Made by a program: the position numbers and the translations under genes. From Scatomorpha sp964367935 (GTDB lineage Bacteria > Bacillota > Clostridia > Oscillospirales > Oscillospiraceae): a stretch of DNA of 64,000 bases. Under the pieces are notes generated by a model. The model searched no databases and was not told where the DNA came from. It was given only the letters and a program-made list of their open reading frames with translations. The stretch lies in NCBI GenBank assembly GCA_964367935.1, contig CAYIYZ010000006.1, forward strand, positions 62,001 to 126,000. Reading direction: 5' to 3'. This document shows, piece by piece, positions 15,583 to 24,511 of the stretch (within the stretch, counting starts at the first letter, position 1; each line of letters starts with the position of its first letter).

Positions 15583-16870
15583 AAAAATTGCAACTTCGCT
15601 TTATGTTTCATTTTTGATGAAGACAATTATTTCTGCGCTCATTAGTTTATTGATTTTTGGATTGCTAGCTACTCTTACACAAACCTATATTGGAATTAAA
15701 AACACTCAAAACCAAGATCAAATTCGCTTAGAAAGTGATGCTATTGCAAGGGATATACTTGAACAAATTGCCGAGGGCAACATGACATTTTCACAAGCAG
15801 ATGAAATGAGTTTTGATAGTCTGCCCACCTATCAAGTGATATTTATCAAAAATCAGCATTTGACACAATCTGTGGTTGATGGACTCAGTCAAGAAAGTGT
15901 ATTTGGATATGACGTAGAATTTGCAGACGCTTCTGGGCAAATGTATATAAATGTGTATGGTTTGGAAACAAAGGGAACTATTTATTATATTGTATCTGCT
16001 GTAATTAGTGTAATATGCTTTTTAGTTTTAGTTATTAATTTCATTGTTAAAGAGATTTTTTATTTAAAGGAAATTGAAAGTGGGATAAAAACTATTGCGA
16101 CCGAAGACATTTTATATAAAATACCCATTAAAGGAAAAAACGAGCTCGCTCGTCTTGCAATGAACATCAACAGTATGGGAGATTCATTATATGACAGCAG
16201 GAGAAAAGAGCGTCAAGACGAAATAAATCAAAGGCTTTTAATAACTAATATGTCACATGATTTAAAAACTCCACTCACATCAATGATTGGTTATATAGAT
16301 GTAATAAAAAACAAGTTGTCAAAAGAAGATGAACTATATGCTTATGCTGACATTGCAAAAGAAAATGGAAATCGCCTTGAAAAACTTATCGCTGACCTAT
16401 TTTTATACAGTAAGCTGATTAGTGGTGATATGCCAGTAAATATGCAAGCTATTGATATAAACTTAATGCTCACACAAATACTTGAAATAAGAATTGAAAA
16501 CATTGTTTTTAGTAGCGAAAGCAAAGAGTTGAAGTCTAATATTGACCCAGAAAAATTTCACCGTGTTATTGATAATTTAATTAGCAACGCCAACAAATAC
16601 GGCGTTTTGGACAGGCCCATAATTATAGAGATTAAATACGACCAAAACAATATCATAATTAATATTCAAAATGAAACGGAAGACGACCTTACCGACAAGA
16701 TTAAAAATATTTCAAAAAGACTGTATACAGCGCACGAGGACAGGGCAAACGGTTCGTCGGGGCTTGGGTTGTCAATTGCAACCGAACTTATCAAAACTAT
16801 GGACGGAACGCTTTGTTTTAAGTTCGACAATAGAATTTTTACCGCAACAGTTAAACTGCCGATAGTTTAA
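15572..16870 (+). CDS. Sensor histidine kinase (VanS-like)
   Basis: 432 residues starting with GTG behind GGGGGAGCGG. Two membrane helices (about 16-38 and 135-158) flank a short extracytoplasmic loop of roughly 95 residues; then a HAMP-like linker, HisKA with ITNMSHDLKTPLTSMIGYID, and HATPase with NLISNANKYG and GSSGLGLSIATELI. It pairs with the preceding response regulator. The signal is unknown; the neighbouring exporter suggests a peptide or envelope signal. Confidence 0.92.
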   Translation: MWIKKIATSLYVSFLMKTIISALISLLIFGLLATLTQTYIGIKNTQNQDQIRLESDAIARDILEQIAEGNMTFSQADEMSFDSLPTYQVIFIKNQHLTQSVVDGLSQESVFGYDVEFADASGQMYINVYGLETKGTIYYIVSAVISVICFLVLVINFIVKEIFYLKEIESGIKTIATEDILYKIPIKGKNELARLAMNINSMGDSLYDSRRKERQDEINQRLLITNMSHDLKTPLTSMIGYIDVIKNKLSKEDELYAYADIAKENGNRLEKLIADLFLYSKLISGDMPVNMQAIDINLMLTQILEIRIENIVFSSESKELKSNIDPEKFHRVIDNLISNANKYGVLDRPIIIEIKYDQNNIIINIQNETEDDLTDKIKNISKRLYTAHEDRANGSSGLGLSIATELIKTMDGTLCFKFDNRIFTATVKLPIV

Positions 16871-16890
16871 TTTCTTTTATCTTTCTTTCA

Positions 16891-16936
16891 AAATCCTTTT
16901 AAGTTTCTTTTAGAAAACCTAAAAGGATTTTTTATT
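16891..16936 (+). terminator. Terminator behind the kinase gene
   Basis: AAATCCTTTT (16891-16900) pairs with AAAAGGATTT (16921-16930), with further pairing inside and a T-run behind. It separates the two-component genes from the ABC exporter genes. Confidence 0.7.
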
Positions 16937-17025
16937 ATGTATTTTATAATATAAATATAGCAAAAATAAATGTAAACAATTAAATCCGTTTTATAGACAG
17001 CGGTTTTTTAAAGAAAGGTGATATT

Positions 17026-17751
17026 ATGCAAAATGTATTAACAGTAAAAAATGCTACAAAAAAAATCGCAGATAAAATAATTATCGAAGATATATCAGTT
17101 TCAGTAAACGAAGGAGATGTGCTTGGTTTTTTAGGTCCAAATGGTGCAGGCAAAACCACTTTGATTAAAATGATGACCGGGCTTTATAGCATAACAGGTG
17201 GCGAGATTTCTGTTATGGGTGTGAATATGAAAAATGACACTGTGAAGGCATTAAGCCATATCGGTGCTGTTATCGAAAACCCTGAAATGTACGGATATTT
17301 AAGTGGTATAGACAACTTAAAACTTTGGGCAAATATGCACAATGGCGTTACAAAAGAGCGAATTGCAGAGGTTGTTAAACTTGTAAAACTTGAAAACAGA
17401 ATAAAGGATAAAGTAAGCAAATATTCTCTTGGAATGAAACAACGACTCGGAATTGCACAGGCACTGCTTCATAAACCGAAACTACTAATTTTAGATGAGC
17501 CGACAAACGGACTTGACCCTATGGGTATTAAAGAACTTCGTGATATGATACTAATGCTTGCCGAAACAGAAAAAATAGGCGTGTTTGTTTCAAGTCATAT
17601 CTTGGGAGAAATGGAAGCGATGTGCAATAAGTTTTGCATAATTGACGAGGGTAAAACTGTGTTTATCTGCAACCGAGATGAGCTTTCTCAAGGTGAGCTT
17701 GAAGAAAAGTTCTTAAAAATAACAAGTGGTTCAAAAGACCAAATTAGATAG
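17026..17751 (+). CDS. ABC transporter ATP-binding protein (BcrA-like)
   Basis: 241 residues. Walker A GPNGAGKTTL, signature SLGMKQRLGIAQALL, Walker B LLILDEPTNGLDPMG and the H-loop in FVSSHILGEME. The sequence resembles ATPases of bacitracin/lantibiotic immunity exporters. It starts behind AAAGAAAGGTG and is followed 14 bp later by its permease. Together with the VanRS-like pair it forms a sense-and-export module. Confidence 0.92.
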   Translation: MQNVLTVKNATKKIADKIIIEDISVSVNEGDVLGFLGPNGAGKTTLIKMMTGLYSITGGEISVMGVNMKNDTVKALSHIGAVIENPEMYGYLSGIDNLKLWANMHNGVTKERIAEVVKLVKLENRIKDKVSKYSLGMKQRLGIAQALLHKPKLLILDEPTNGLDPMGIKELRDMILMLAETEKIGVFVSSHILGEMEAMCNKFCIIDEGKTVFICNRDELSQGELEEKFLKITSGSKDQIR

Positions 17752-17765
17752 ATTAGGAGATAAAT

Positions 17766-19394
17766 ATGTTTAATAAATTAGTCAAAAACGAGCTTACAAA
17801 GCAGTTTAAGAAAAAAGGAATAGTAATTTTTACAGCTTTAATTTTGTTACTCTCTGTTGTCTCACCTGTTATAATCAAGTATATTGACGACAAATCAATC
17901 GAAGATGTTGATATGAGCGTAACAGGTTACAATATGGAATTTATAGAAGAAGAACTCGCAAAACCCGTAACAACGGTTGCTGAAAAAGCAAACCATCTTG
18001 TTCACACAGGTAGAAAAAACAATTTGTTAATGATACAACAGTTAACACTCGTAGACAATGATTGGCGAGCACCACTTATTGACTTGCATGAAAGAACTGC
18101 AATAAACTCAGAATATGTAAATGCTATGATTGATGGCATGACCTTTGAGGAAATAAAATTACATGGCGATAGTTTTGATTATAACTTGCTCGAAAGTCTA
18201 GCTGATGCATCAACTGAGCAGTTAACAGAAGCTTACAATAATTTGAACGCTGAGATGTCAAATTATGCTGAAATTATGATTAACAGTGATTATGTAGCTG
18301 GTACGGAAATATTTATACAGATGAATGAAGAAGTTATTGCTATTAAAGAGATAGAGCTTGAAGAGCTTTACGAACAGCCACAAGATGACTTTGTGATTTC
18401 AGATATTCAATTTACTGAGCAATTAATTAAAAGACTAGAAACTGAAAACGAAATACTACAAATGCGTATTGATATGGGGATTCCTTATGACGACTATGAT
18501 TGGAAGAGCCAAACATTAGATAGTATGGTATTTTACAATAATGGAATAAATGAAATTATTATGAGCGAGGGCGAGTTTTCTGTATATGGTTTTAGTAATG
18601 CTGACACTTATGAGGAATATGTAACTCTTGCAAATCTTAAAATTGATACTCGCAAAGACAGGTTATCTGAACTTTATCATTCACTAGAAGTAGGCGAGCC
18701 TGCTTATGAACTAATGGTTGATGCGAGAGTAAGCACAAATACTTCACTTGAAATATCAGTTATTGCTATTACCACTTTGCTTATCTTTATGGGTTGTGGT
18801 ATTATGTCCAGCGAATTTTCAAAGGGTACAATAAGAATGCTTGTTGCAAGACCTGTTAAGCGCTCGTCAATATTTTTTGCAAAACTCACATCGCTTGTGA
18901 TTGTAGGACTAGGACTTGTGATTGTTTCTGCTGTGATTAGTACGATTACCTCTGGAATTATATTTGGTTTCTCTGACTTTGGAATAGATGTTGCAAAATC
19001 ATCTGGTGATATTTTGAGCACATATAACTACTTCTACTTTCTTGCAAGCGAAATAGTTGTAACACTTGGTGGTATGGCACTTGTCATTGCATTACTCATA
19101 ACACTATCAACAATTACAAGAAGCGCAATATTCTCACTTGGTTTTACAATGTTACTTTATATGCTATCAGCACCTATAGGAGCATTTTTCATTTCGTCAG
19201 AGCTTGTAAGAAACAGTATTCTCCCATATATGAATGTCGGCATGATTAGATTAGTCCCTGACTTGTACAACAGCGTTTGGGGCATGGGATATGACCTTAA
19301 CCTAACTCTCGGCGCTATATCTATGTTAGCTCTTGCCGCTGTAATCAGCACAGTCGGCTGCATAGTGTTCGTAAAAAAAGACATTCGAAACTAA
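17766..19394 (+). CDS. ABC-2 type exporter permease with large outer domain
   Basis: 542 residues. One helix near the N-terminus (IVIFTALILLLSVVSPVII), then about 300 polar, acidic residues predicted to lie outside the membrane, then five to six helices from about residue 335. The CGIMSSEFSKGTIRMLVARPVKRSSIFFAK segment is the conserved ABC-2 loop (seen in parts). Partner of the preceding ATPase. The big outer domain could bind the exported ligand or a signal; the substrate is not known. Confidence 0.85.
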   Translation: MFNKLVKNELTKQFKKKGIVIFTALILLLSVVSPVIIKYIDDKSIEDVDMSVTGYNMEFIEEELAKPVTTVAEKANHLVHTGRKNNLLMIQQLTLVDNDWRAPLIDLHERTAINSEYVNAMIDGMTFEEIKLHGDSFDYNLLESLADASTEQLTEAYNNLNAEMSNYAEIMINSDYVAGTEIFIQMNEEVIAIKEIELEELYEQPQDDFVISDIQFTEQLIKRLETENEILQMRIDMGIPYDDYDWKSQTLDSMVFYNNGINEIIMSEGEFSVYGFSNADTYEEYVTLANLKIDTRKDRLSELYHSLEVGEPAYELMVDARVSTNTSLEISVIAITTLLIFMGCGIMSSEFSKGTIRMLVARPVKRSSIFFAKLTSLVIVGLGLVIVSAVISTITSGIIFGFSDFGIDVAKSSGDILSTYNYFYFLASEIVVTLGGMALVIALLITLSTITRSAIFSLGFTMLLYMLSAPIGAFFISSELVRNSILPYMNVGMIRLVPDLYNSVWGMGYDLNLTLGAISMLALAAVISTVGCIVFVKKDIRN

Positions 19395-19413
19395 GTTCTG
19401 AAGTTCACTTCAA

Positions 19414-19454
19414 ATAAAGGCACATGTGGAGATTATGCTCACATGTGCCTTTAT
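19414..19454 (+). terminator. Hairpin behind the ABC exporter operon
   Basis: A 15-bp perfect inverted repeat (19414-19428 and 19440-19454) with an 11-nt loop, 20 bp behind the permease stop. The following U-tract is poor. Confidence 0.65.
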
Positions 19455-19468
19455 CGTTCTTAAAACAC

Positions 19469-19497
19469 TTGCGTATTTCGACAAAATTCGATATACT
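19469..19497 (+). promoter_or_regulatory. Promoter for the first degV gene
   Basis: TTGCGT (19469-19474) and TATACT (19492-19497) with a 17-bp spacer, about 95 bp before the gene. Confidence 0.5.
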
Positions 19498-19592
19498 TTA
19501 AGCGATGAGTATTGAGCAGAAGACTTTACCTCAAGCTTGAAAATACTAAGTTTATCACACAGCACATGGCTATGATACGAAAGGACTATTAA

Positions 19593-20447
19593 ATGGTTAA
19601 AATTATTACCGATTCGTCTCCACTATTCACGAAAGAAGAGGCGATTAAGTTGGGCTTTAAGGCAATCCCTCTATGTATAAGCATAGGAGATTGGACATTC
19701 CGAGACTTGGAGATAGACACTAAGGATTTCTATCAAAAAATTTCAGAAGGATTTGTCCCTAAGTCCTCACAACCTCCTATCGGAGAAGTTATCAGCGCTT
19801 ACGAGGAAAACCCAAATGATGAAATAATCAATATCGCTATGGCTGATGGATTGTCAGGCACATATCAAAGTGCTTGCTCCGCAAAAACAATGGTGGGTAA
19901 CAGTGATAATATTACAGTTATCAACAGTAAAACTCTTTGTGGACCACACCGCTATATCATCGAACAGGCCTTGAAAATGTCTAAAATGGGTAAAAGCAAA
20001 ATAGAAATCATTGAGTTAATTGAAAAGTTAGCAAACAGCGCCGGCTCTTTTTTGCTACCACAAGATTTTTCTTATCTTAAAAGAGGTGGCCGACTCACAC
20101 CCTTAGCCGCAACTTTCGGGGGACTATTTAATCTAAAGCCAATAATGAAACAAACACCTGATGGAAAGCAAATAGAAAAGGTAACAGTCAAAAGATCATT
20201 CTCATCCGCTATTTCTTTCGTGATTAACAACTTAAAGAGAATATGCATTGATGATAAACACATTATTTATATTAGTCATGCAAACGTTCTTAAAGATGCA
20301 AAGCAAGCAAAAGCCGCTTTTGAAAGTGCTTTCCCAAAAACTGAAATTCAAATGTTCGATCTAAGCCCTGCTTTTATTACACAGGGCGGGCCGGCTTGCA
20401 TCGCTATCCAGTATATCAAAAAGCAGGCCGCTCTTGGCAACGCATAA
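19593..20447 (+). CDS. DegV-family fatty-acid-binding protein
   Basis: 284 residues. N-terminal KIITDSSPLFTKEEA, the SQPPIGEVISAYEE segment, GLSGTYQSACSA and LLPQDFSYLKRGGRLTPLAA match DegV (FakB-type) proteins, which hold a fatty acid for phosphorylation by FakA. The fakA kinase is not in the window. A second, divergent DegV is encoded at 38712-39560. It stands alone between two terminators. Confidence 0.92.
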   Translation: MVKIITDSSPLFTKEEAIKLGFKAIPLCISIGDWTFRDLEIDTKDFYQKISEGFVPKSSQPPIGEVISAYEENPNDEIINIAMADGLSGTYQSACSAKTMVGNSDNITVINSKTLCGPHRYIIEQALKMSKMGKSKIEIIELIEKLANSAGSFLLPQDFSYLKRGGRLTPLAATFGGLFNLKPIMKQTPDGKQIEKVTVKRSFSSAISFVINNLKRICIDDKHIIYISHANVLKDAKQAKAAFESAFPKTEIQMFDLSPAFITQGGPACIAIQYIKKQAALGNA

Positions 20448-20463
20448 ATAAACCACATAAGAA

Positions 20464-20505
20464 AACTCACAAACCGGTCTTAACACCAAGTTTGTGAGTT
20501 TTTAT
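20464..20505. terminator. Bidirectional terminator between degV and opp
   Basis: AACTCACAAAC (20464-20474) pairs with GTTTGTGAGTT (20490-20500), followed by T-rich sequence. It lies between convergent genes and can serve both. Confidence 0.85.
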
Positions 20506-20513
20506 TTTAGCTC

Positions 20514-21464
20514 TTATCTATTCTCAGCAAGTTGACGCTCATACTTCTCGCGTTCCTTCGTATTGCAGAGCACAAAATGTCCCTCTGACAGTTCTTGCCA
20601 CTTTGGTGGCTCCACATCATACTCATGTATGGAAGGATCGTAAACTGTAAGCACTTTATTGCGCTCATGCTCGGGATCCGGCTGGGGTATCGCCGATAGT
20701 AAGGCCTGAGTATATGGATGCAGAGGATTTTTGAAAATTTCTTCTGTCTCAGCCATCTCCACAATCTTACCCTTATAAATAACAGCAAGACGATCCGTTA
20801 TAAAACGTACTACCGAAAGATCATGTGCAATAAAGAGGTATGTCAGCCCCTTTTTCTTCTGCAAGTCACTCAGCAAATTCAGTACCTGAGCACGCACAGA
20901 AACATCTAGCGCTGAAATTGGCTCGTCAGCAACAATTAGCTCCGGTTCCATAACCAAAACACGTGCTATACCTATGCGCTGACGCTGTCCACCCGAAAAT
21001 TCATGTGGGAAACGACTTGAAAACTCAGGTAACAGTCCCACCTCAAGCAAAGCACGATTAACCGTCTCTCGCACATTAGCCTGATCTATCTTGCCGCTCA
21101 AATTGTGCAGCCCCTCCGCTATGATATAATCCACCTTTGCACGCTCATTCAAACTCGCCATAGGGTCTTGGAATATCATCTGTATGCCGCGTATAACCTC
21201 ACGGTCAAGCTCTTTGCTTATTTTGCCATTAATCTTATTGCCCTTAAACAAAATTTCGCCCTGCGCAGTATCATTGATGCGCATGATGGCACGTCCAATA
21301 GTCGTCTTACCCGAGCCTGACTCGCCAACAAGTCCAAAGGTCTCGCCCCTATAAATCTCGAAGTTAACACTATCAACAGCTACGAATTTATTTTTCTTCG
21401 TGCCGAAAGTGACAGAAAGATCTTTAACCTCCAACAGTGGCTCGGCATTCTTATAATCTACCAT
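20514..21464 (-). CDS. oppF: Oligopeptide ABC transporter ATP-binding protein OppF
   Basis: About 316 residues. Walker A VGESGSGKTTIGR, signature FSGGQRQRIGIARVL, Walker B LIVADEPISALDVSV, and the C-terminal oligopeptide/dipeptide extension (HPYTQALLSAIPQPDPEHER). ATPase of the Opp importer on the cytoplasmic side. The start is the ATG behind AAGGAGGATCAATA rather than the frame's first ATG, which lies inside oppD. Last gene of the oppABCDF operon. Confidence 0.95.
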   Translation of the reverse strand: MVDYKNAEPLLEVKDLSVTFGTKKNKFVAVDSVNFEIYRGETFGLVGESGSGKTTIGRAIMRINDTAQGEILFKGNKINGKISKELDREVIRGIQMIFQDPMASLNERAKVDYIIAEGLHNLSGKIDQANVRETVNRALLEVGLLPEFSSRFPHEFSGGQRQRIGIARVLVMEPELIVADEPISALDVSVRAQVLNLLSDLQKKKGLTYLFIAHDLSVVRFITDRLAVIYKGKIVEMAETEEIFKNPLHPYTQALLSAIPQPDPEHERNKVLTVYDPSIHEYDVEPPKWQELSEGHFVLCNTKEREKYERQLAENR

Positions 21465-21465
21465 G

Positions 21466-22515
21466 TTATTGATCCTCCTTGCTTTTCTGGCGAACCGCTT
21501 TATCAAAACAGGGTCGCTCTACCTTCGGTGCACGCTCATCCAACAGCCATGTCCGTGCTTTATGCATTGGTGTAATCTCAAAATACGGTGGGCGCTCCTC
21601 AAAATCTATGGCCAAAGGCTTAGGGTTACGTGGCGCAAAGGCATCACCCTTAATCTCCGCAAAGAGATTGGGCGGTGTTCCCGCAATTGAGTAGAGTGGC
21701 TCTCCCTTGACTCCGAGCTGTGGCAAGGATGACAGTAATGCCCATGTATAGGGGTGCTGTGCATTATAGAATATATCTTCACACAGTCCTACCTCTACTA
21801 TATCGCCGGCATACATAACAGCGACACGGTCAGCAACATTTGCAACCACACCCAAATCATGTGTGATAAATATTATTGTTAGGCTATACTTCTTCTGTAG
21901 TTCCTTCAATAAGCTGAGGATTTGTGCCTGCATGGTCACGTCAAGTGCCGTAGTTGGCTCGTCACAAATAAGAACCTCAGGGTTGCAAGCTATAGAGATA
22001 GCTATAACAACACGCTGTCTCATACCACCTGAAAACTCATGCGGATACTGCTTATAACGTTTCTCGGGCATGGGAATGCCGACGTCTTCTAGTATACCCA
22101 ATACACACTGACGAGCTTCGGCACCTTTAAGTCCACGATGCAAAACCACGGCTTCTAATATCTGCTTACCTATTGTTTTCAGTGGATTCAAGCCTGTCAT
22201 TGGATCTTGGAACACCATAGATATTTTCTTGCCGCGTATTGTAAGCCACTGCTTTTCTGTATTAAATGTAGCGAGATCCTGTCCGTCATAGAGTATTTGA
22301 CCATTGTCAACACTGCCATTGGCGTCAAGCAGACCCATAAAAGACTTACTGAACACCGACTTTCCCGAGCCGGACTCGCCCACTACCGCAAGTGTTTCGC
22401 CCCTATACAAATCGAGAGATACATTGCGTATGGCGGTCAGCACCCTACCACGCAGCTTAAAACTTATGACGAGATCACGTACCTCAACAACTTTTTCACA
22501 TGTATTATAGTCCAT
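21466..22515 (-). CDS. oppD: Oligopeptide ABC transporter ATP-binding protein OppD
   Basis: 349 residues with Walker A VGESGSGKSVFSK, signature EFSGGMRQRVVIAI, Walker B VLICDEPTTALDVTM and the C-terminal HPYTWALLSSLPQLG plus GTPPNLFAEIKGDAFAPRNP segment that binds an iron-sulfur cluster in related Dpp/Opp ATPases, although the usual cysteines are not evident here (about residues 285-305). Second ATPase of the importer; its stop codon directly precedes the oppF start. Confidence 0.95.
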   Translation of the reverse strand: MDYNTCEKVVEVRDLVISFKLRGRVLTAIRNVSLDLYRGETLAVVGESGSGKSVFSKSFMGLLDANGSVDNGQILYDGQDLATFNTEKQWLTIRGKKISMVFQDPMTGLNPLKTIGKQILEAVVLHRGLKGAEARQCVLGILEDVGIPMPEKRYKQYPHEFSGGMRQRVVIAISIACNPEVLICDEPTTALDVTMQAQILSLLKELQKKYSLTIIFITHDLGVVANVADRVAVMYAGDIVEVGLCEDIFYNAQHPYTWALLSSLPQLGVKGEPLYSIAGTPPNLFAEIKGDAFAPRNPKPLAIDFEERPPYFEITPMHKARTWLLDERAPKVERPCFDKAVRQKSKEDQ

Positions 22516-22527
22516 ATTTTACGCTCC

Positions 22528-23484
22528 TTACATGTGTGATCTGGGATCTGCCGCATCAGCGAAAGCATTACCCATAACATAAAACGAGATTGTCACAAGT
22601 GACAGCACAAGCGCCGGGAATATTAACTGGTAGCTGGAGCTCATCATTACCAGTCGACCTTCATTTATGAGGTTGCCGAGTGAAGGCTGGCTGACAGGTA
22701 GTCCCAGTCCAATGTACGTAAGGAAAACCTCTTGTCCGATAGCGTAGGGTATGGATAGTGCCATTTGCATAACGATAACGGATACAAGGTGCGGCAACAT
22801 ATTACGTGTGATTATTCGTGACGTCGGTGTGCCAAGGCAACGTGAAGCAAGATTGTACTCGCGATCACGTATGATCACTATCTGATTACGGATAAAGCGT
22901 GCCATGGGTAACCATCCGGTAATACACATCGCCAATATAATCGTAGTCATGCTCGGACGCAAAATATATGCCGCCAGAATAAGAATAATCGAGCTTGGGA
23001 TATTGTTCAGCACATTGTAGATTTCTGTAATTGGTGCATCAAGCTTCTTGACATATCCCCAAAGTGAACCTACTATCAAACCGAAAGTTACATCAAAGAG
23101 TCCTACTATGAGACCTATAGTCAAAGATGTGCGTGTTCCGCTCCAAATACGAGCCCACAAGTCCTGACCTATGCTGTTTGTTCCAAACCAATATTCGCTA
23201 CTCGGCTCTTCGTTGCGAAGTTGCATTCCCGTTTCTGCATGTAGATTACAATACGACGGGTCCCTCTGATTCGGTAACATCGGTTGCATGATTGTAAATA
23301 ACAAAATGGCGCACAGTATGAACAAGAATGTCATAGCAACACGATTTCTCTTAAACGCCTGCCATGTAGAGGCCCAATACGAGTAATTTGAATATGTTAT
23401 CTTCTCAGCTTGGTCCATCTCATTTACAACTATGCGAAACCGATCTGTAACACCGTCCATTGACTTTTCAATCTGCTTTTTCAT
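22528..23484 (-). CDS. oppC: Oligopeptide ABC transporter permease OppC
   Basis: 318 residues. A long cytoplasmic N-terminus, one helix (VAMTFLFILCAILLFTIM), the outer segment with the FGTNSIGQDLWARIWSGTRTSL motif typical of DppC/OppC, then the BPD transport core with FIRNQIVIIRDREYNLASRCLG. It overlaps oppB by four bases. Membrane subunit of the peptide importer. Confidence 0.95.
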   Translation of the reverse strand: MKKQIEKSMDGVTDRFRIVVNEMDQAEKITYSNYSYWASTWQAFKRNRVAMTFLFILCAILLFTIMQPMLPNQRDPSYCNLHAETGMQLRNEEPSSEYWFGTNSIGQDLWARIWSGTRTSLTIGLIVGLFDVTFGLIVGSLWGYVKKLDAPITEIYNVLNNIPSSIILILAAYILRPSMTTIILAMCITGWLPMARFIRNQIVIIRDREYNLASRCLGTPTSRIITRNMLPHLVSVIVMQMALSIPYAIGQEVFLTYIGLGLPVSQPSLGNLINEGRLVMMSSSYQLIFPALVLSLVTISFYVMGNAFADAADPRSHM

Positions 23485-24425
23485 CGTGAGGCCTCCTTTC
23501 TGACAAGTTTAATACGTGGATCAAATGCAGCCATCAACAAATCACCGAGTAATAAGCCGAGGATGCCCACTGTGGAATAGATAAGCACAAGTGCCTGAAC
23601 AAGAGTATTGTCCTGGCGCTGAATTGCCGAAACTAAGAGTCCGCCCATGCCCGGTATCGAGAAAAGCGCCTCAACGTAAATTGAACCTGAAATCGTAAGC
23701 AGAATGTTCAAAGGTAACTGCTGTGACAGTGGTACGAAAGCGTTACGTATAACATGTGAAGACATAACCTTGCCATGTGAAACACCCTTAGCTCGTGCAA
23801 GTCTAATGTAGTCTTTGTTGAGCTCATCGACCATGTAACGCCTAACCCACATAGCATAGCTGCCTATACTGCTGAGTGACATACACACGACCGGCAATAT
23901 CCAACTAACCGGATTTCGTTCACTGAAAAGCATGGGGATACTTAGAAAGTCCGTTATATACATCTGCAAGAACAGAATGTACACAGCAGAAGGAACAGCT
24001 TTAATGATAACGACGTATCCTGATCCGATACGATCGCCGAGCTTTCCTTTCGAGCGTGCCATTAGCATACCCAATGGTATGCCGCACACTAAGGCAAGCG
24101 CAACGGACGAAAGTCCGAATGCCAATGAATAGGGAATCTTAGGCGCAATAATATCGATGACGGGTTTATTCTTTTGGTAAACAATAGAATTACCCAAATC
24201 ACCGCTAAGCAATTCGCCATAAAATCGAAATAACTGCTCAAGTATAGGGTCATTTAAGCCCATGCTATCCAACGATGCCTGTATTTGTTCCTCAGACATC
24301 TTGTCTATACTCTCGCCGAAATAGCCCTCAACGGGCATTTGTCGCATAAGTAAAAAGACCACCGTAATAACAACGAACAGTGTTATAAGTGATCTACCCA
24401 ATCGGGTTAAGATAAATCGAAGCAT
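23481..24425 (-). CDS. oppB: Oligopeptide ABC transporter permease OppB
   Basis: 314 residues: N-terminal MLRFILTRLGRSLITLFVV typical of DppB/OppB, six helices, and the EAA loop around VRRYMVDELNKDYIRLARAKG. It heads the membrane part of the operon, 87 bp after oppA and separated from it by a long hairpin. Confidence 0.95.
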   Translation of the reverse strand: MLRFILTRLGRSLITLFVVITVVFLLMRQMPVEGYFGESIDKMSEEQIQASLDSMGLNDPILEQLFRFYGELLSGDLGNSIVYQKNKPVIDIIAPKIPYSLAFGLSSVALALVCGIPLGMLMARSKGKLGDRIGSGYVVIIKAVPSAVYILFLQMYITDFLSIPMLFSERNPVSWILPVVCMSLSSIGSYAMWVRRYMVDELNKDYIRLARAKGVSHGKVMSSHVIRNAFVPLSQQLPLNILLTISGSIYVEALFSIPGMGGLLVSAIQRQDNTLVQALVLIYSTVGILGLLLGDLLMAAFDPRIKLVRKEASR

Positions 24426-24457
24426 ATATGGTATCCTCTCTCTGCCGATATGCTAAA

Positions 24458-24498
24458 TATGTTTTCTGCCAAATCCTTAGATTTGACAGAAAACATAT
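24458..24498 (-). promoter_or_regulatory. Intercistronic hairpin between oppA and oppB
   Basis: ATATGTTTTCTG and CAGAAAACATAT form a 12-bp stem extended, after one mismatch, by a CAAATC/GATTTG stem with a 4-nt loop. No U-run follows, so it is more likely an mRNA-stabilising or attenuating hairpin that keeps oppA expression above the permeases. Confidence 0.55.
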
Positions 24499-24511
24499 CG
24501 AAAACTAAGAT

